NCBI GenBank assembly: GCA_003008705.1
Contig: PDUO01000016.1
Span: 1,975 to 65,974 of the forward strand
DNA: 64,000 nt
Source of the DNA: Pezicula radicicola
Lineage: Eukaryota > Ascomycota > Leotiomycetes > Helotiales > Dermateaceae
Reading direction: 5' to 3'
Positions 46,384-56,691 of the stretch are shown piece after piece. Both the position numbers and the translations under genes were made by a program. Numbering within the stretch: the first letter of the stretch is position 1; each line of letters opens with the position of its first letter. The notes under the pieces are model-generated. The model ran no database searches and had not been told where the DNA came from. It worked only from the letters and a program-made list of their open reading frames with translations.

Positions 46384-47569
46384 ATGCCATCCAAGATTCA
46401 GCTAGATGAGAACCTCTGGTTTCTCTATATCTGTCTTCAAAACTCGGATCTTAAAGCTGTTAGTTTATCCTCTTTCCTTCTTCATTCCTCTATAACTGCT
46501 CCTTTACTTTTGCCAAAAACGAACATCCCTCTCCTCCCCACTCCAACCCCCATCCTCTATCCTACGTTCCCAAACAAACCCTCCCATTCTAACCATTCCT
46601 AACACACACTCCTAGATCGACTTCAACGCAGTAGGCCACCACACAAACCTCAAACCCCCAGCAGCACGAATGCGCTACACCCGTCTACGACGCCAAATAG
46701 AAAACGGAACACTAATAGGAACACACGGGACACCATTTTCTTCTCCATCCGAGAAGATAGCTGAGGCCATTAGGAGACGGAAACGTGGGAATCGAGAACC
46801 AAACTCAAATTCGAATTCAAATCCAGATTCCAAGTACAAAACTTCGACTTCGAAACCTAGTCAGAATTCGGCAGGAAAAGGGGAGGATGGGGAGGGAAAT
46901 GATGGGTTGAAAGAAAGAAAGAGGAGGAGTAAGGTGCTGGGTGGTAGTAGGGAAGAAATGAAGATTAAACAGGAGACGGATAACACGGGGAGGGAAAATG
47001 GAGAAGGAGAAGAAGATGCAGAATTCGAAGAAGTAAGCGTCAGCAGTAGTGACGAGTTCACAGACGCAGATTCCGAAGACGAAATCCCACTCGCTAAAAG
47101 AATGCGTACGAAATTCCAATTCCAATTTCCTGGAACATACCAAAACAGCAACAACAATTACCAATCGCCTTACCAACTTTCTTCCAATGAATACCCCCAG
47201 TTGCCTCAACAACAACAAAAACAACAACACATGGAAAATCATTTGGGACCGGGATTGGGATCGGGATCTGGAAATTCGTGTGCCGGTGTTGGTGTTGGTA
47301 TGGTTGGTGTAGCAGGAACTTCATTTTCACAACAACAGGATACCCCGAGATATCCAAATCCTTCCGTAGTTAGCAACCAACAACGTCAAGGTCAAACCCA
47401 AGAGCAAGGAAGCTACAATTTTGGAAACCACTTGTTTGGAAATCAAGAACAATATCAACACTCACAGATGACACCTCGGTTTAGAGAGGATGATGCTCAC
47501 GCTCGGGATCAAAAGGTTGGGTGGAGTTTTGGGCAGGGCAATTATCACGGGATGGGGAATGGGCAGTAG
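46384..47569 (+). CDS. Myb-like DNA-binding domain protein
   Basis: Two exons (46384-46458, 46616-47569) encode 342 residues. Residues 1-55 form a single Myb/SANT-like helical domain of the small fungal type: DENLWFLYICLQNSDLKAID, then FNAVGHHTN, then ARMRYTRLRRQIE. The intron splits the domain at the same point where homologues are often split. The rest is low complexity: a basic stretch with KERKRRSK, an acidic Ser-rich patch, then Gln/Asn- and Gly-rich tracts typical of disordered activation or condensate-forming regions. It is probably nuclear, with unknown targets. The disordered tail contains CAA/CAG-rich codons, so its length may vary between strains. Confidence 0.75.
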
Positions 47570-48360
47570 GACAGTTATGGTTAATGGAAAGTTGTGTAAT
47601 TGGATATTCTTGTGGAAAGGCTTGGAAGTTGTTGGTGATGCCTTGGTGGCTTGGAGGCTTGTGGAGAGAAAGACTTTCCTTCGTAAGCGACGGATGTATA
47701 AGGTTTACTTACTCTCTGCTCTACCACCAGTACAAGGTCATTATAAGGAGCTGAGTTTGGGCATATTAAGTACCGTCTTCCTGAATCTACATCAAATCTT
47801 CTACAGTACCACTTCTGTCGTCTATATCAGATTGGCAGTTATTCTGCGCCACTCAAACCGAGTCTATGATTGAAAATCAACTCTTTGGTTATTGTTGCAT
47901 ATGCCAATATATCAATTCGTTTTTTACTAAAATGGAGAATGGCTAAGAAGGGATGTGGGAGCTCGTACACAAGAAGTGTTCTCCTGAACCAGGGAACAAA
48001 TTTAAGGAAAAGTTCAAGAGTAAACCTCAGATATCTTCGATCAACATAGGAAGTATGTTCGCAGTAAACTATTAACGCGCAAACAAAGCAAAACATCCGC
48101 CTGCATTACAATAGCAGCGCTTGTATTCACTACAGACTGCCCTACGCTACTCACTAATCTAATCATTCAAAACAGTAATACAATGAATTCGTAATGCGTA
48201 GAGGGCATTAGGCTAAATCTGACATTGTCTCCCCCAATGTTCCAAACCCAAACTCCCCATGTCGTGTTGACATATGATATCTCAGGGTAAAAACCTATGC
48301 TGATAAAAAGAAAGAAAACGATGGTCGTGTCACATGAGTGGCCGGTAAATACCTCCTCTT
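47570..48360. other. Convergent intergenic interval
   Basis: About 790 bp separate two convergent genes and include both 3' ends. No supported gene. Frames at 47490-48096 continue from or oppose the Myb gene in shadow frames. Confidence 0.4.
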
Positions 48361-51300
48361 CTATGGTACAAAAATTCTGCTGAAACTGGCGACGTCTCTG
48401 CGGCAGCAAACACACTTATCAAAGTTGTTCATGGCGAGCGTGACCCGGCAATCATCGCACAAGCTCAGGCATCGGCAAGGCCAGACGATGATGCTGCGAG
48501 GAGCGCTCTGGCATACGACGCACTGAGGGCCCCCCTCTCCCATTCCTGAAGCACCCTGGGCCCAAGAAGTAGGCTGATCTGATGAGGTAGAAGAGTGGAA
48601 CTCACGGCGACTAATGATGAGCCACTCAAGAATATGGGCCTCTTCCTCTGCTGTCAGCTTACCATCTGGAGACGATGGAGTAAAATTGGCAGGGCGATAT
48701 CTGGTAGAGGTCAGGACTTTAGCGCGATCTCTTTGCTGTATTTTTCTGTATCGTGAGCGGGTCATGATTTTATCGCTTGCCAGATGGGCAGCAAGTGCCT
48801 GGGCCTCAGCTCGTTGCTCAGGTGTCTTTGGGTGGAGGAGCTGCGCTAAGTCTGCCGAGCTCAGAGGATTGTCGAAAGGAGTGGACTCCCTGGAGAACTG
48901 AGGGGATCTCTGCGTAGGAGTTCTGCGTCCATCATCATCGTTATCTGACTCCCAGCCATCGTTGGTAGTTGAGAAAGAGACAACGCTTGTGATATCATCT
49001 TCTATTTCATCCCTATTCGGCGTAAAGTTTCCACTGCCATCATCGGTACCCCACCAACCACCACTCAGAAACCAGCCATAAAGGTCCTGGTCCAGGTCCT
49101 TTTCTTGTTCACCACTGAGTCGGTCATTTTGGAGCCGCTTCCTCATTTCTGCCTCGACATCGATACGATCGTCTTTCGGAAGAGTCAGCTCCCCATCTAA
49201 ACTCAATAGATAGAAAGGCAAAGAATCAGGGTTGTTGCTATTTCTTCGTGGCTCTTTTGAGTTAGGCTTGTTCGGTCTGTTGACGAGCCACAAAAGCCAA
49301 CGAGGACGGAAGGTAAGTCCAAGCTTCGTCATGACCTTGAGAACTAAAGAAGCCCACCAACTCATCAACAGCCTACTGATACCAACAAAGAACTCCAAAG
49401 CCATGATCCACCGACCACTCCTTTCTGTTGCGCCGACACCGTCTCTGATGCTCCGTTCGTGGCCTTTTGCTTTTGAAGTTTTCTGTGCTGTCATTTCCCT
49501 CGCATATCCACTGGTGGACTTTTGCAATAGGTCCATCGGTTGTTCCTTTGAGGCAACGAGCCCTACGCTCTTAGCTATGCCATCTGGATATTGGTCGTCG
49601 GAGTCCTGAGTCCTAAAATTCGGACCAAGCCAATGAGCTCCTGCTTCTTCTATCTCTTGAAACCTTTCCTCTTCCAGCCAGGTCCTTTCTTTCACATTGA
49701 CACCAGAGTTCTCGTTGAGATACACCGCTTCGCTTGCCATTGTCATCACGCTGAAGCCGGTCTTAAGGAGTGCAGTATAGAAATCCATCTGCATGCTGAT
49801 TCGTATATTAGAGAGAGGCACATTGGCTTGCATATTATGGTGAGCAATTAATATCCGTCGCCAGAACGATGGATAGCCATTTGGATGGTCGTCGGGATTT
49901 GCAAGGTGGGCAACACTCTCGTCCGTGACTGTTGGTGCTAAGGCAGATAAAACCAAAGCAGCCGCATAGATTACAGAGCATATAATTATCCCGAGAAGAA
50001 CCAAGACGTGAGGTATGAATCCGATGATGCACACAGTAGGAAATCTTAGCAAACTCTGATTAAAAATATCGTCAATGGAGAATGTAGATATGCTCCATAT
50101 TATAACCGACATGAAGGCCAAACCCCAGAATCCTGTGTTGATGAGCCGCAACTTGCCTTGTAAGTTAAAAATGCCGAGAACATGGCTAGATATGTGATTC
50201 ATGGCGGAAATGAAACCGACGAGGAGTACCTCGGGGGCGGTATTGACTCTCTTCATGATCATAGAACGCGTGATCGCGACTTGGAGAGGTTCTGAGGAGT
50301 TCCCAGTAGTTCGGAGGATTGACGTTGTGCCCCCAAAGGAGCCCCATCCCAGTTGAGATCCAATGGCGTTTTCAGCTTCGGCAAATGCCAAGGAATGCTC
50401 GAAAAGAGTCATTCCTGTCTCTGCTGCGATGTGACGGCCTTGAACTGCGCAGGAAAGTGTCTCCACGAACTGACTGAAGCTAAAACTCTTGAACAGAGGC
50501 CATAGAAGTGAAAGAGATCCAGTCAAATCTTGTAGCTCAGGGAATCCAGAAGGATTCTCCTCAACAGCCTTCACTTCCTTCTCCCTGTTCGGTGTCATCT
50601 GTACAGCAACGCAGGATTCTGCATCCGTAGGGCCGAATAAGAGTGTCTGGCTAAGTGTATGCAAGAGGCCGCCGTTCTGGGTAAACATCAATTCTGAAGA
50701 CTTCGTAGCATTATCCCACCGAAGCAGGCCAAAATCTGGAGAGGTCTGGCATTGTATAGATTGGAGTAACCATCGAGCCTGGATCAAGAGGAGAATAATC
50801 GGAACAAGACGGAGGGGTAGTCGCACTTTCCAAGGAAGGAAGAGGCTGCGGCGCGTAGAGGCGTATATGTGAGTCCTGTTGAGAACGATAGCCATGATGA
50901 TGCAGCATAGGGCCCATTTGCTCGTCGCATAGCTGAAGATACTGCCCAGACTTCGAGCGCTCTCCATCGAGAATCGCGAAGCCATACCTGCAGTTTGCTC
51001 ATCGATCTCGAGCAGTGTTTCTGCAGGTGCTGCTTGTATTCCTTCTGCGATCCCTGCAGCAGCAGTCGTTGCGGCCTCAACTATGCCTTCACCAGTTCCC
51101 GTTGCCTCCGGAATGAATCGCCCTCCAGATCTGAATCCCAGGACGCCGTCGAAAGCTTCCGAGAATATCCTGGCCGGCCTGAGCGTCCTCAGAGTTAGCA
51201 ATACTTCTTTCAGGTGAATTTAGGAGTATAATACATAATTCACAAGCTTTGACACAAGTTCCAACTCTAGAGACATGCCTCAAAGCTCATGAGCCAGCTA

Positions 51301-51461
51301 GATAGAACAACATAGTTCAGAGAATAATATCCTTACCAGAGCAGATCTTTAGCAGATGGCACGTATTGAGTGACGTTTGTCCAGTTCCCAGTCCATGAAG
51401 TGATATTGAACTTGCTAGTGGCGTTGCCGGACGCGAACGCGGTGGAAGGCATGGTTGCCAT
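48361..51461 (-). CDS. Asi1/Asi3-type membrane RING E3 ubiquitin ligase
   Basis: At least two exons (51461-51337, 51187-48361) give 983 residues. The N-terminal segment is rich in N-glycosylation sequons (NATSKFNITSWTGNWTNVT), suggesting a lumenal start. Several hydrophobic spans follow (for example around 50900, 50090 and 49990), then a long Ser/Asp-rich cytosolic or nuclear region. The C-terminus has an all-cysteine RING: CVVC, PCRCLSLCDDC and CVCC, ending SFSRIFVP. This is the layout of yeast Asi1/Asi3, ligases of the inner nuclear membrane that remove misfolded or mislocalised membrane proteins. The intron acceptor CTAACTCTGAG sits six bases from its branch site, as elsewhere here. The true start may lie further upstream (see next entry). 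Confidence 0.82.
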
Positions 51462-52064
51462 ATTATTGGCGACGCCCACGCTCGTCGAGGTACCGAGAAT
51501 GTCGTTGAGAGGTGACCAAGTGTACAGGTACTGTAAGTACCTTATGATTCAGAGGATGGGTATGGGAACATGAGGCACATCGTCAACTATACACGGCAGG
51601 TCCGTATAATCAAACGTGGTGTTGTTGCATGTTAAGGTGGGTAGGTGCAGTAAGATGCTCTAAGAAAAGATATGATGCGCTTCCTGTAGATGTCCGGTTG
51701 CTGCTGTAGATGATGCGCCATCCCACCGTTTCGGGAAGGAGGGACGGAATACACTAGCCCCCGATGCAGCTCCGAGGAACTCTATTCTTTCAACAGTTCA
51801 GTCTTTTCAGCTACAGTACAGTACATACATATTGAAGCAAATCTAGCAATGCATCAACTAACAGGCATGTATTACAGGTGGATATTCTTTTTGTGTTGGG
51901 GGTATCTTCATTCATTCGTTTATTTATTCATACCTGCGTAGGTAGTAGTCTCTATAAGCTACCAGTTAAGGTTTAACCTTTTTGTTCCACATGTCATGAC
52001 TTCTTCCCCAATGAAGATTACAGAGTCATTGAAATCCAGTATTCCCTTTAAAAGAATTGTGTTC
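51462..52064. other. Possible upstream exons of the RING gene, and promoter
   Basis: On the minus strand the RING gene frame stays open to 51530 (YLYTWSPLNDILGTSTSVGV), right behind a good acceptor (CTTACAG). A further open segment at about 51570-51660 reads LTCNNTTFDYTDLPCIVDD and also looks protein-like. Joining them requires a 39-nt or slightly longer intron, and I find no ATG in frame for the outer segment. So the annotated start at 51461 may be too short. Bases 51700-52064 hold nothing recognisable. Confidence 0.4.
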
Positions 52065-52985
52065 TTACATACCACCCCACTCAATACAGAATGTTCGGAC
52101 GTTATCACCTCCTTCAGACTGAGTCTCAGGGTCTTCACCTCCAATGAGAAAGCCCTTTTTGACCCCAGTACCCAGACGACCACCGCCAACCAAGTCAAGC
52201 ATTGGAATCTCCTCCTCCCAGTCATGCCCAACCGCCAAAAAGTGACTGTGAAAACGGAGCGGATCCCCGGGATACACAGTGTAGTCACAACCGAAACGTA
52301 GACCGGGTGTTATGAAATAGTTACGTTCGTGTAGGTGGGCGAAGAGGGGATAAGAAGACGGAACAAGAGGGAGTGCCTGCTTGGGTGCAGCTTCCGGTAC
52401 TGAGGTATATGTTGTAGTTGGTGTAATGCCATATGGTCTGTCAGACTTCGAAACGTTTGATGAAGCTGACGACTGAGGACGCTCGGTGGAGAAGAGGTCT
52501 GAAGAATCTTCGGGCACATTTGAATCGTTATCATTGGAGTTTGGAGTAGGTGAAGATGTATTCTGAGCTCTTCGAGCTGCTGCCTGTTTGGCTAAGCCAT
52601 GTGCCTGCCGCTGTTTCGCGCCCTCTTCTGCAGCTCTCTTTGCCTTGAACCCTTGCGTCCTGAGAGACTCCAAATATGCCTTCCTATCTTCGCCTTCCAG
52701 CGTACTGAATCTTTGCTTATGCCATGCACCATCATCCACGATCTGGGCAACTCCCTTCTCCACCAGAAGCCTTGCTTCTTCTGGAAAAAGTTCTACCGGA
52801 AGTCCAGAAAAGACATTCTGCTGTGGGATCTGGGGAATACCGCCAATGAGAACACCACATATGTTATGAGTCCTGCGTAGGTAAGTCACGGCATTAATAT
52901 CGAATAGCAGATATCGGCCGGCAATCAGGGAGATTGGCACAGGCTCTGAAATAGAGGAGCTACCCTCGACCTCATTATTTCCCAT
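52065..52985 (-). CDS. SEN34: tRNA-splicing endonuclease subunit SEN34
   Basis: A single exon encodes 306 residues from the ATG at 52985. The N-terminal domain (AGRYLLFDINAVTYLRRTHN, then GIPQIPQQNVFSGLP) is typical of Sen34. A charged, Ala/Gln-rich and Ser-rich linker of about 90 residues follows. The C-terminal nuclease domain (tRNA_int_endo) has YPLFAHLHERNYFITPGLRF and DYTVYPGDPLRFHSHF, with the catalytic Tyr and His, and the lysine in GTGVKKGFLIG. It ends IEWGGM. SEN34 cuts the 3' splice site of intron-containing pre-tRNAs within the four-subunit Sen complex. All three catalytic residues are present. The preceding 490 bp separate it from a small divergent gene. Confidence 0.92.
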   Translation of the reverse strand: MGNNEVEGSSSISEPVPISLIAGRYLLFDINAVTYLRRTHNICGVLIGGIPQIPQQNVFSGLPVELFPEEARLLVEKGVAQIVDDGAWHKQRFSTLEGEDRKAYLESLRTQGFKAKRAAEEGAKQRQAHGLAKQAAARRAQNTSSPTPNSNDNDSNVPEDSSDLFSTERPQSSASSNVSKSDRPYGITPTTTYTSVPEAAPKQALPLVPSSYPLFAHLHERNYFITPGLRFGCDYTVYPGDPLRFHSHFLAVGHDWEEEIPMLDLVGGGRLGTGVKKGFLIGGEDPETQSEGGDNVRTFCIEWGGM

Positions 52986-53473
52986 TGCGCAACTAGACAG
53001 CGTGACCCTATGAATTCAGAGCGTTAGCATAGCTTCATGCCATGTATAGTGAGGTGACAGAAGGTAGTTTTGGAACGATGTGTCATGAATTAAAACATAT
53101 TTTAGAACATCATGTCCAGCAGAGCTGGTGTCAGGGGATTGACAGATCGGTTTTGTAATCATATCGAGGGGAGTAGAACTGTGGAGGAAGAAATTGCGCA
53201 TACCTGTTGCTGAGCACGTTCGCAGGTTGAGTTGCGAACGTTGCTTTGAGAGAAAGACTTGAGAACTTGAGAAGAGACTTTTTTATTTGAGTGGAAGTGA
53301 CTAAGCAATTTAGCGCGGGGCTAGCTTCATGAGCTCCTTCGCTTAGCACCGAGCTTCTGGAAACTTTAGCAACGACGTCCCATGTCTTTCACTTGATCCT
53401 AGTATAAGGCAATGGAGATAGAGAGGCTTCAACAAGATAAATTTTTTATAATCTGTTTCATAACTTCCGAGAC

Positions 53474-53779
53474 ATGGCTTCCATCTGGATATTAGCAGTA
53501 CTGATATGTGTCCCACTGGTCCTGTTTGTAGGCAGGTCACGCTTCGAATCCCTACAAGAGACATCGAACTAACAACAATTATCAGCATGGTTGATCTTAT
53601 CCTCGTGCTTAGGAGATAGTTTCCGCCTTCGCAGTCCGCGACAAGCACTGTATGACCGAAACTACATGAGAACAATGAGTTCAAGTGGCCACGGTACATG
53701 GAATCAATTCGAAATGGACGACATGCTTGGCGATAGCCCTAGAAGTTCGTTTGATGAGTCTGAAGGAAGACGACGATAA
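53474..53779 (+). CDS. Small single-pass membrane protein (tentative)
   Basis: Two exons are proposed: 53474-53535 (MASIWILAVLICVPLVLFV, one membrane helix) and 53620-53779. The second encodes a hydrophilic tail of about 53 residues (LRSPRQALYDRNYMR, then WNQFEMDDMLGDSPRS). The phase fits with a donor at 53536 (73 residues) or, equally well, with GTTTGT at 53524 (69 residues). An ACTAAC branch sequence lies in the intron. I do not recognise the family. The ATG, helix, intron and acidic/basic tail form a plausible short type III or tail-type membrane protein. It converges on ELP4, whose stop is 79 bp away. Confidence 0.4.
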
Positions 53780-53858
53780 TCCCAACGCCCATCCAAATAC
53801 CAATGCCAATTCCATGCAAATAAATTTCATATAACTCCACCAACGCCATAATTCTACT

Positions 53859-55151
53859 CTAGAACTCAATGTCTACTTTCGTAGCCTTTCCGTGCTCGTG
53901 TCCATGGCCACCTTCTGGATTTCCCTGCTGAGCTTCTGAATCTCCTTCAACCGGTGGCAGACTGTACGGTTTAATCACCAATCCTTTTCTTCTACTCAGC
54001 GTGAACGCCAAATCGTCTCCGAAGCCGCTGGATTCTCCACCTCCTCCGCCTTTTTCGTGAAAGATTGGTAACCGATGTACATTCAGCATCCCCTGGGGAG
54101 GCTCTTCTTGTACGGTGTTCTTACCAGGAGCAGGATTTACTGTTATGGACGTAGAAGGGAAAGGTGCCAGCTCCAACACACCATCGCTTAGTAATTCAAT
54201 CCACCGGGTCAGACCCGTAGAACGTGGGTGAAGCGTCAATGGCAGGGTGATGATTGCTGTCAATTGGGAAGGGTATTTTCGAAGAAGTCCCCGAAGAGAA
54301 TGAAGGAATTGCAGGATGATCTCTGGTTTGGAGGCATGGGAGGGATATAATGCCGGAGAGAGCAGAGTAGGAATGATGACTCGATGAATAGTTTGGGGGG
54401 AAGTATTTGACAACTGTGCCGTAAGGTGGCTGAGGAACATTGTAAATGGGGATTTCGAAGTGTCGATGTCTATAAAGTCGAAATTTGGTCGCATGATTGT
54501 GGGAACAAAGTGCATCTGGGTTGTCGAGGGCAAGATGAGTCGCTTGCTGAGATCAAAGTCATGACAGAATATTGGAGTCGTACTTGTTGGGCTTCCACTT
54601 GACTGTGCTACGTTTCTGTCTGTTCATAAACCACAAAAGTCAGCGTCGGGAAAAAGCAGAGCATGTGTACTAAGTATATTAAGTATATGTACAACAAAGG
54701 AGCGCCCACCTCTTGCAGCAGCTCCAAACTCTCCCAAACGTTCATATCTCCACGCAATTTTCATCTTGTCCTCTGAGGCACTCTTCTCTTTCACAGCACC
54801 AGCCGAGCCATCTCTAGTTGCATGTCCGGGCAATTCTCGTCCCCAGGCCTCGTTCATACCCAGGACATGAATGTGATGACCCTGGACGACACCTTCAGCA
54901 GCATAGTAACGCAATAAAGCCCCCCCAAAATCTGTAGTTCCACTTTCTTGAACAAGTAGAGATGTTCCAAGAACTAAACCTGCGTGACCTGCCAGTAGAT
55001 TGTCGAGTGATCGTGTGCCTGTGGAGATGGTCAAGCGTCCATCGAGGGGTGAAGGCCTTACACCTTGCGGGGGTGCTCTCGCCGCGGGCGCGCTAGCCGT
55101 TGCTAAAGCCCCAGGCTTTGCGACAACCACATTCCTCTTTCTGAAGGACAT
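53859..55151 (-). CDS. ELP4: Elongator complex protein 4
   Basis: Two exons (55151-54710, 54619-53859) encode 400 residues. Homology to the PAXNEB/ELP4 family is continuous. The RecA-like core starts with GTRSLDNLLAGHAGLVLGTS, where the Walker A motif is degenerate as in other Elp4 proteins. The spliced junction yields ARGDRNVAQSS, and later blocks include FDFIDIDTSKSPFTMFLSHL, HSLRGLLRKYPSQLTAI and HRLPIFHEKG. The tail is Gly/His-rich. Elp4 forms the Elp456 hexameric ring of Elongator, which modifies wobble uridines of tRNA. The start codon lies only 26 bp from the ATG of the opposite-strand frame at 55178, so the two transcripts must overlap or share a tiny promoter. Confidence 0.92.
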
Positions 55152-55177
55152 ATCAAAAGAGCAACAACAAGATCACC

Positions 55178-55647
55178 ATGGACAGTTACGGTGGCGGAGC
55201 ACGTTTCGTCCTAACAAGAAATTTCGAGCGGGCAGGTAAGTAAAATCAAGATTGCGGGAGTGCGGCCAACTCGCCGTGTCGGCCGCATTCACCGTACATG
55301 AACTAGCGGCCGCACAGAAAAACTGACATGCCTCAGTGGAAGCAGGCTTTGAAAGGCATGTGGAGGCCTCGAAACAAGTACAAGCTCGACAACAGGAACA
55401 GGTCCCACCAAACGATTTGGATCCCTCGGCGCAACGCGATTCCACCAGCTCCAGCCTTACAAACAATACAGAGCCGGAGTCTTGCCCACCAGACCCAGAT
55501 TCTTCGACAAGCGCAGCAGCAGAAACTGCTCCACAGCACAACGTCCAAGGAACCAAGTCCCCCGTTACTTCGCATTCCTCCCTCCTAGAAAACCACCACA
55601 ACCCAGCCAAGAAACATGGCCACCGCCGGCGACACTCAGCTCTTTGA
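55178..55647 (+). CDS. Spliced reading frame overlapping the RPB8 start (tentative)
   Basis: An ATG in strong context (CACCATGG, 55178) opens a frame running through a canonical intron (donor GTAAGT at 55236, acceptor CCTCAG ending at 55336) into 55337-55647. Together they give 122 residues, with no stop before TGA at the end. The frame begins MDSYGGGARFVLTRNFERA, then continues Gln/Ser/Pro-rich. Its last 32 bases overlap the RPB8 coding start in another frame. It may be a real small protein, an upstream ORF controlling RPB8 translation, or simply the spliced 5' leader of RPB8. No homology is recognised; the low-complexity second half is a warning. Confidence 0.35.
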
Positions 55648-56111
55648 GGAGACCTTTACAATTACCACAATGGACCATCAAAAGTACGATCGCGTTGGGC
55701 GCATTGGTGGGACCTCAAATGATTCGCATACGGTCATGACACTTGATATCAACACTGAGCTTTTCCCTTGTGAGGTGGGCGAAACACTGAACTGCGTTCT
55801 GGCTAGTTCTTTGGCGCTGGATGGAAGTAAGGATGATGGCAAGGGCTGGAGAGATGTTGGTCAGGAAGCTACTTTGGCGGATATGTTCGACTACGTTTGC
55901 CATGGCAAGATCTACAAGTTTGAGGACGGAGACGATGGGCAGACGATGTAAGTTCCCCACAGTTGGATCTGTGTCGGCGCAAGCACTAACTTTCCGCAGC
56001 AAGGTGTATGTTTCATTTGGTGGTCTTTTGCTGGCGCTTGAGGGTCCTTACAAGAAACTCACACCTCTGCGCGTGGACTACATCTACCTTCTTGTCAAGA
56101 AGCACCAATGA
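55616..56111 (+). CDS. RPB8: DNA-directed RNA polymerases I, II and III subunit RPB8
   Basis: Two exons (55616-55947, 56000-56111) encode 147 residues, the usual length of this shared subunit. Landmarks are LFEETFTITTMDHQKYDRVGR, here split into its two halves LFEETFTITTM and DHQKYDRV, then TLDINTELFP, the ADMFDYVCHGKIYKFED block, and after the 52-nt intron IKVYVSFGGLLLALEGPYKK and YIYLLVKKHQ. RPB8 is an OB-fold protein on the surface of all three nuclear RNA polymerases. A CACTAAC branch site precedes the acceptor. The gene is divergent from ELP4. Confidence 0.95.
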
Positions 56112-56691
56112 TCCGATCTCTATGCGGCTTCTCTTCACATTTTCCCCATTGCGTTGATATTCACGAATTTCATGATTCTTTTCCCTTCCTGTACATATCA
56201 CGTTTTCCTTTTCACTTTCAGCGCTTTCGATGCATAGATCTGGTTGGCATTACCAGACCGGCGGCGTCCTGGATACCAAAAGCTGAATGCATTTACCTAC
56301 TTCTAGAGGAGTTAGGATAGGCGGATGGTTTACAACTCGCGAATGAAGACATTCAAACCTGAAAACGTCCCCCCAAATGTGACTCTTTTTGTGATGCGAA
56401 GTCCTTTCTTTACGCTCTCTTAAGCCCTTGAATATTTTTGAGTTACCCAAAACAAGTGAATTACCCAAATCAAGTCAGTTACCCAAATCAAATGAGTAAC
56501 CCAGTTAATTTGACTCAGCCAATCAACGCATCAAAGCTAGGCAAAACTTATAGTGTCTAGGAATCTTCTTTGCAACAGTCTACTAGTAATGAGGGTCTAA
56601 CCTCATCAGAACTCTTTAGCTCTAAACCATTGAAGTCAAGCCATTGACCAATAAATCTCAACAAAAAATCACCAATCTCCCATTCAAACCC
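56112..56691. other. Convergent intergenic interval with tandem repeat
   Basis: About 580 bp between RPB8 and the Nudix gene, both ending here. It contains the 18-bp repeat listed next. No gene support. Confidence 0.4.
56442..56504. repeat. 18-bp tandem repeat, 3.5 copies
   Basis: The unit GTTACCCAAATCAAGTCA recurs at 56442-56459, 56460-56477 and 56478-56495, plus a partial copy to 56504, each differing at a few bases. It lies in the 3' intergenic region between convergent genes. Confidence 0.9.

Noticed and set aside
46817..47357. Long minus-strand frames (up to 141 codons) opposite the Myb-like gene
   Set aside because: They are composition shadows of the low-complexity plus-strand coding region, with no motif or start context.
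53535..53575. Possible tRNA T-arm (CTTCGAATCCCTAC)
   Set aside because: No acceptor stem, D-arm or anticodon arm pairs with it, and it lies within the proposed intron of the small membrane protein gene.
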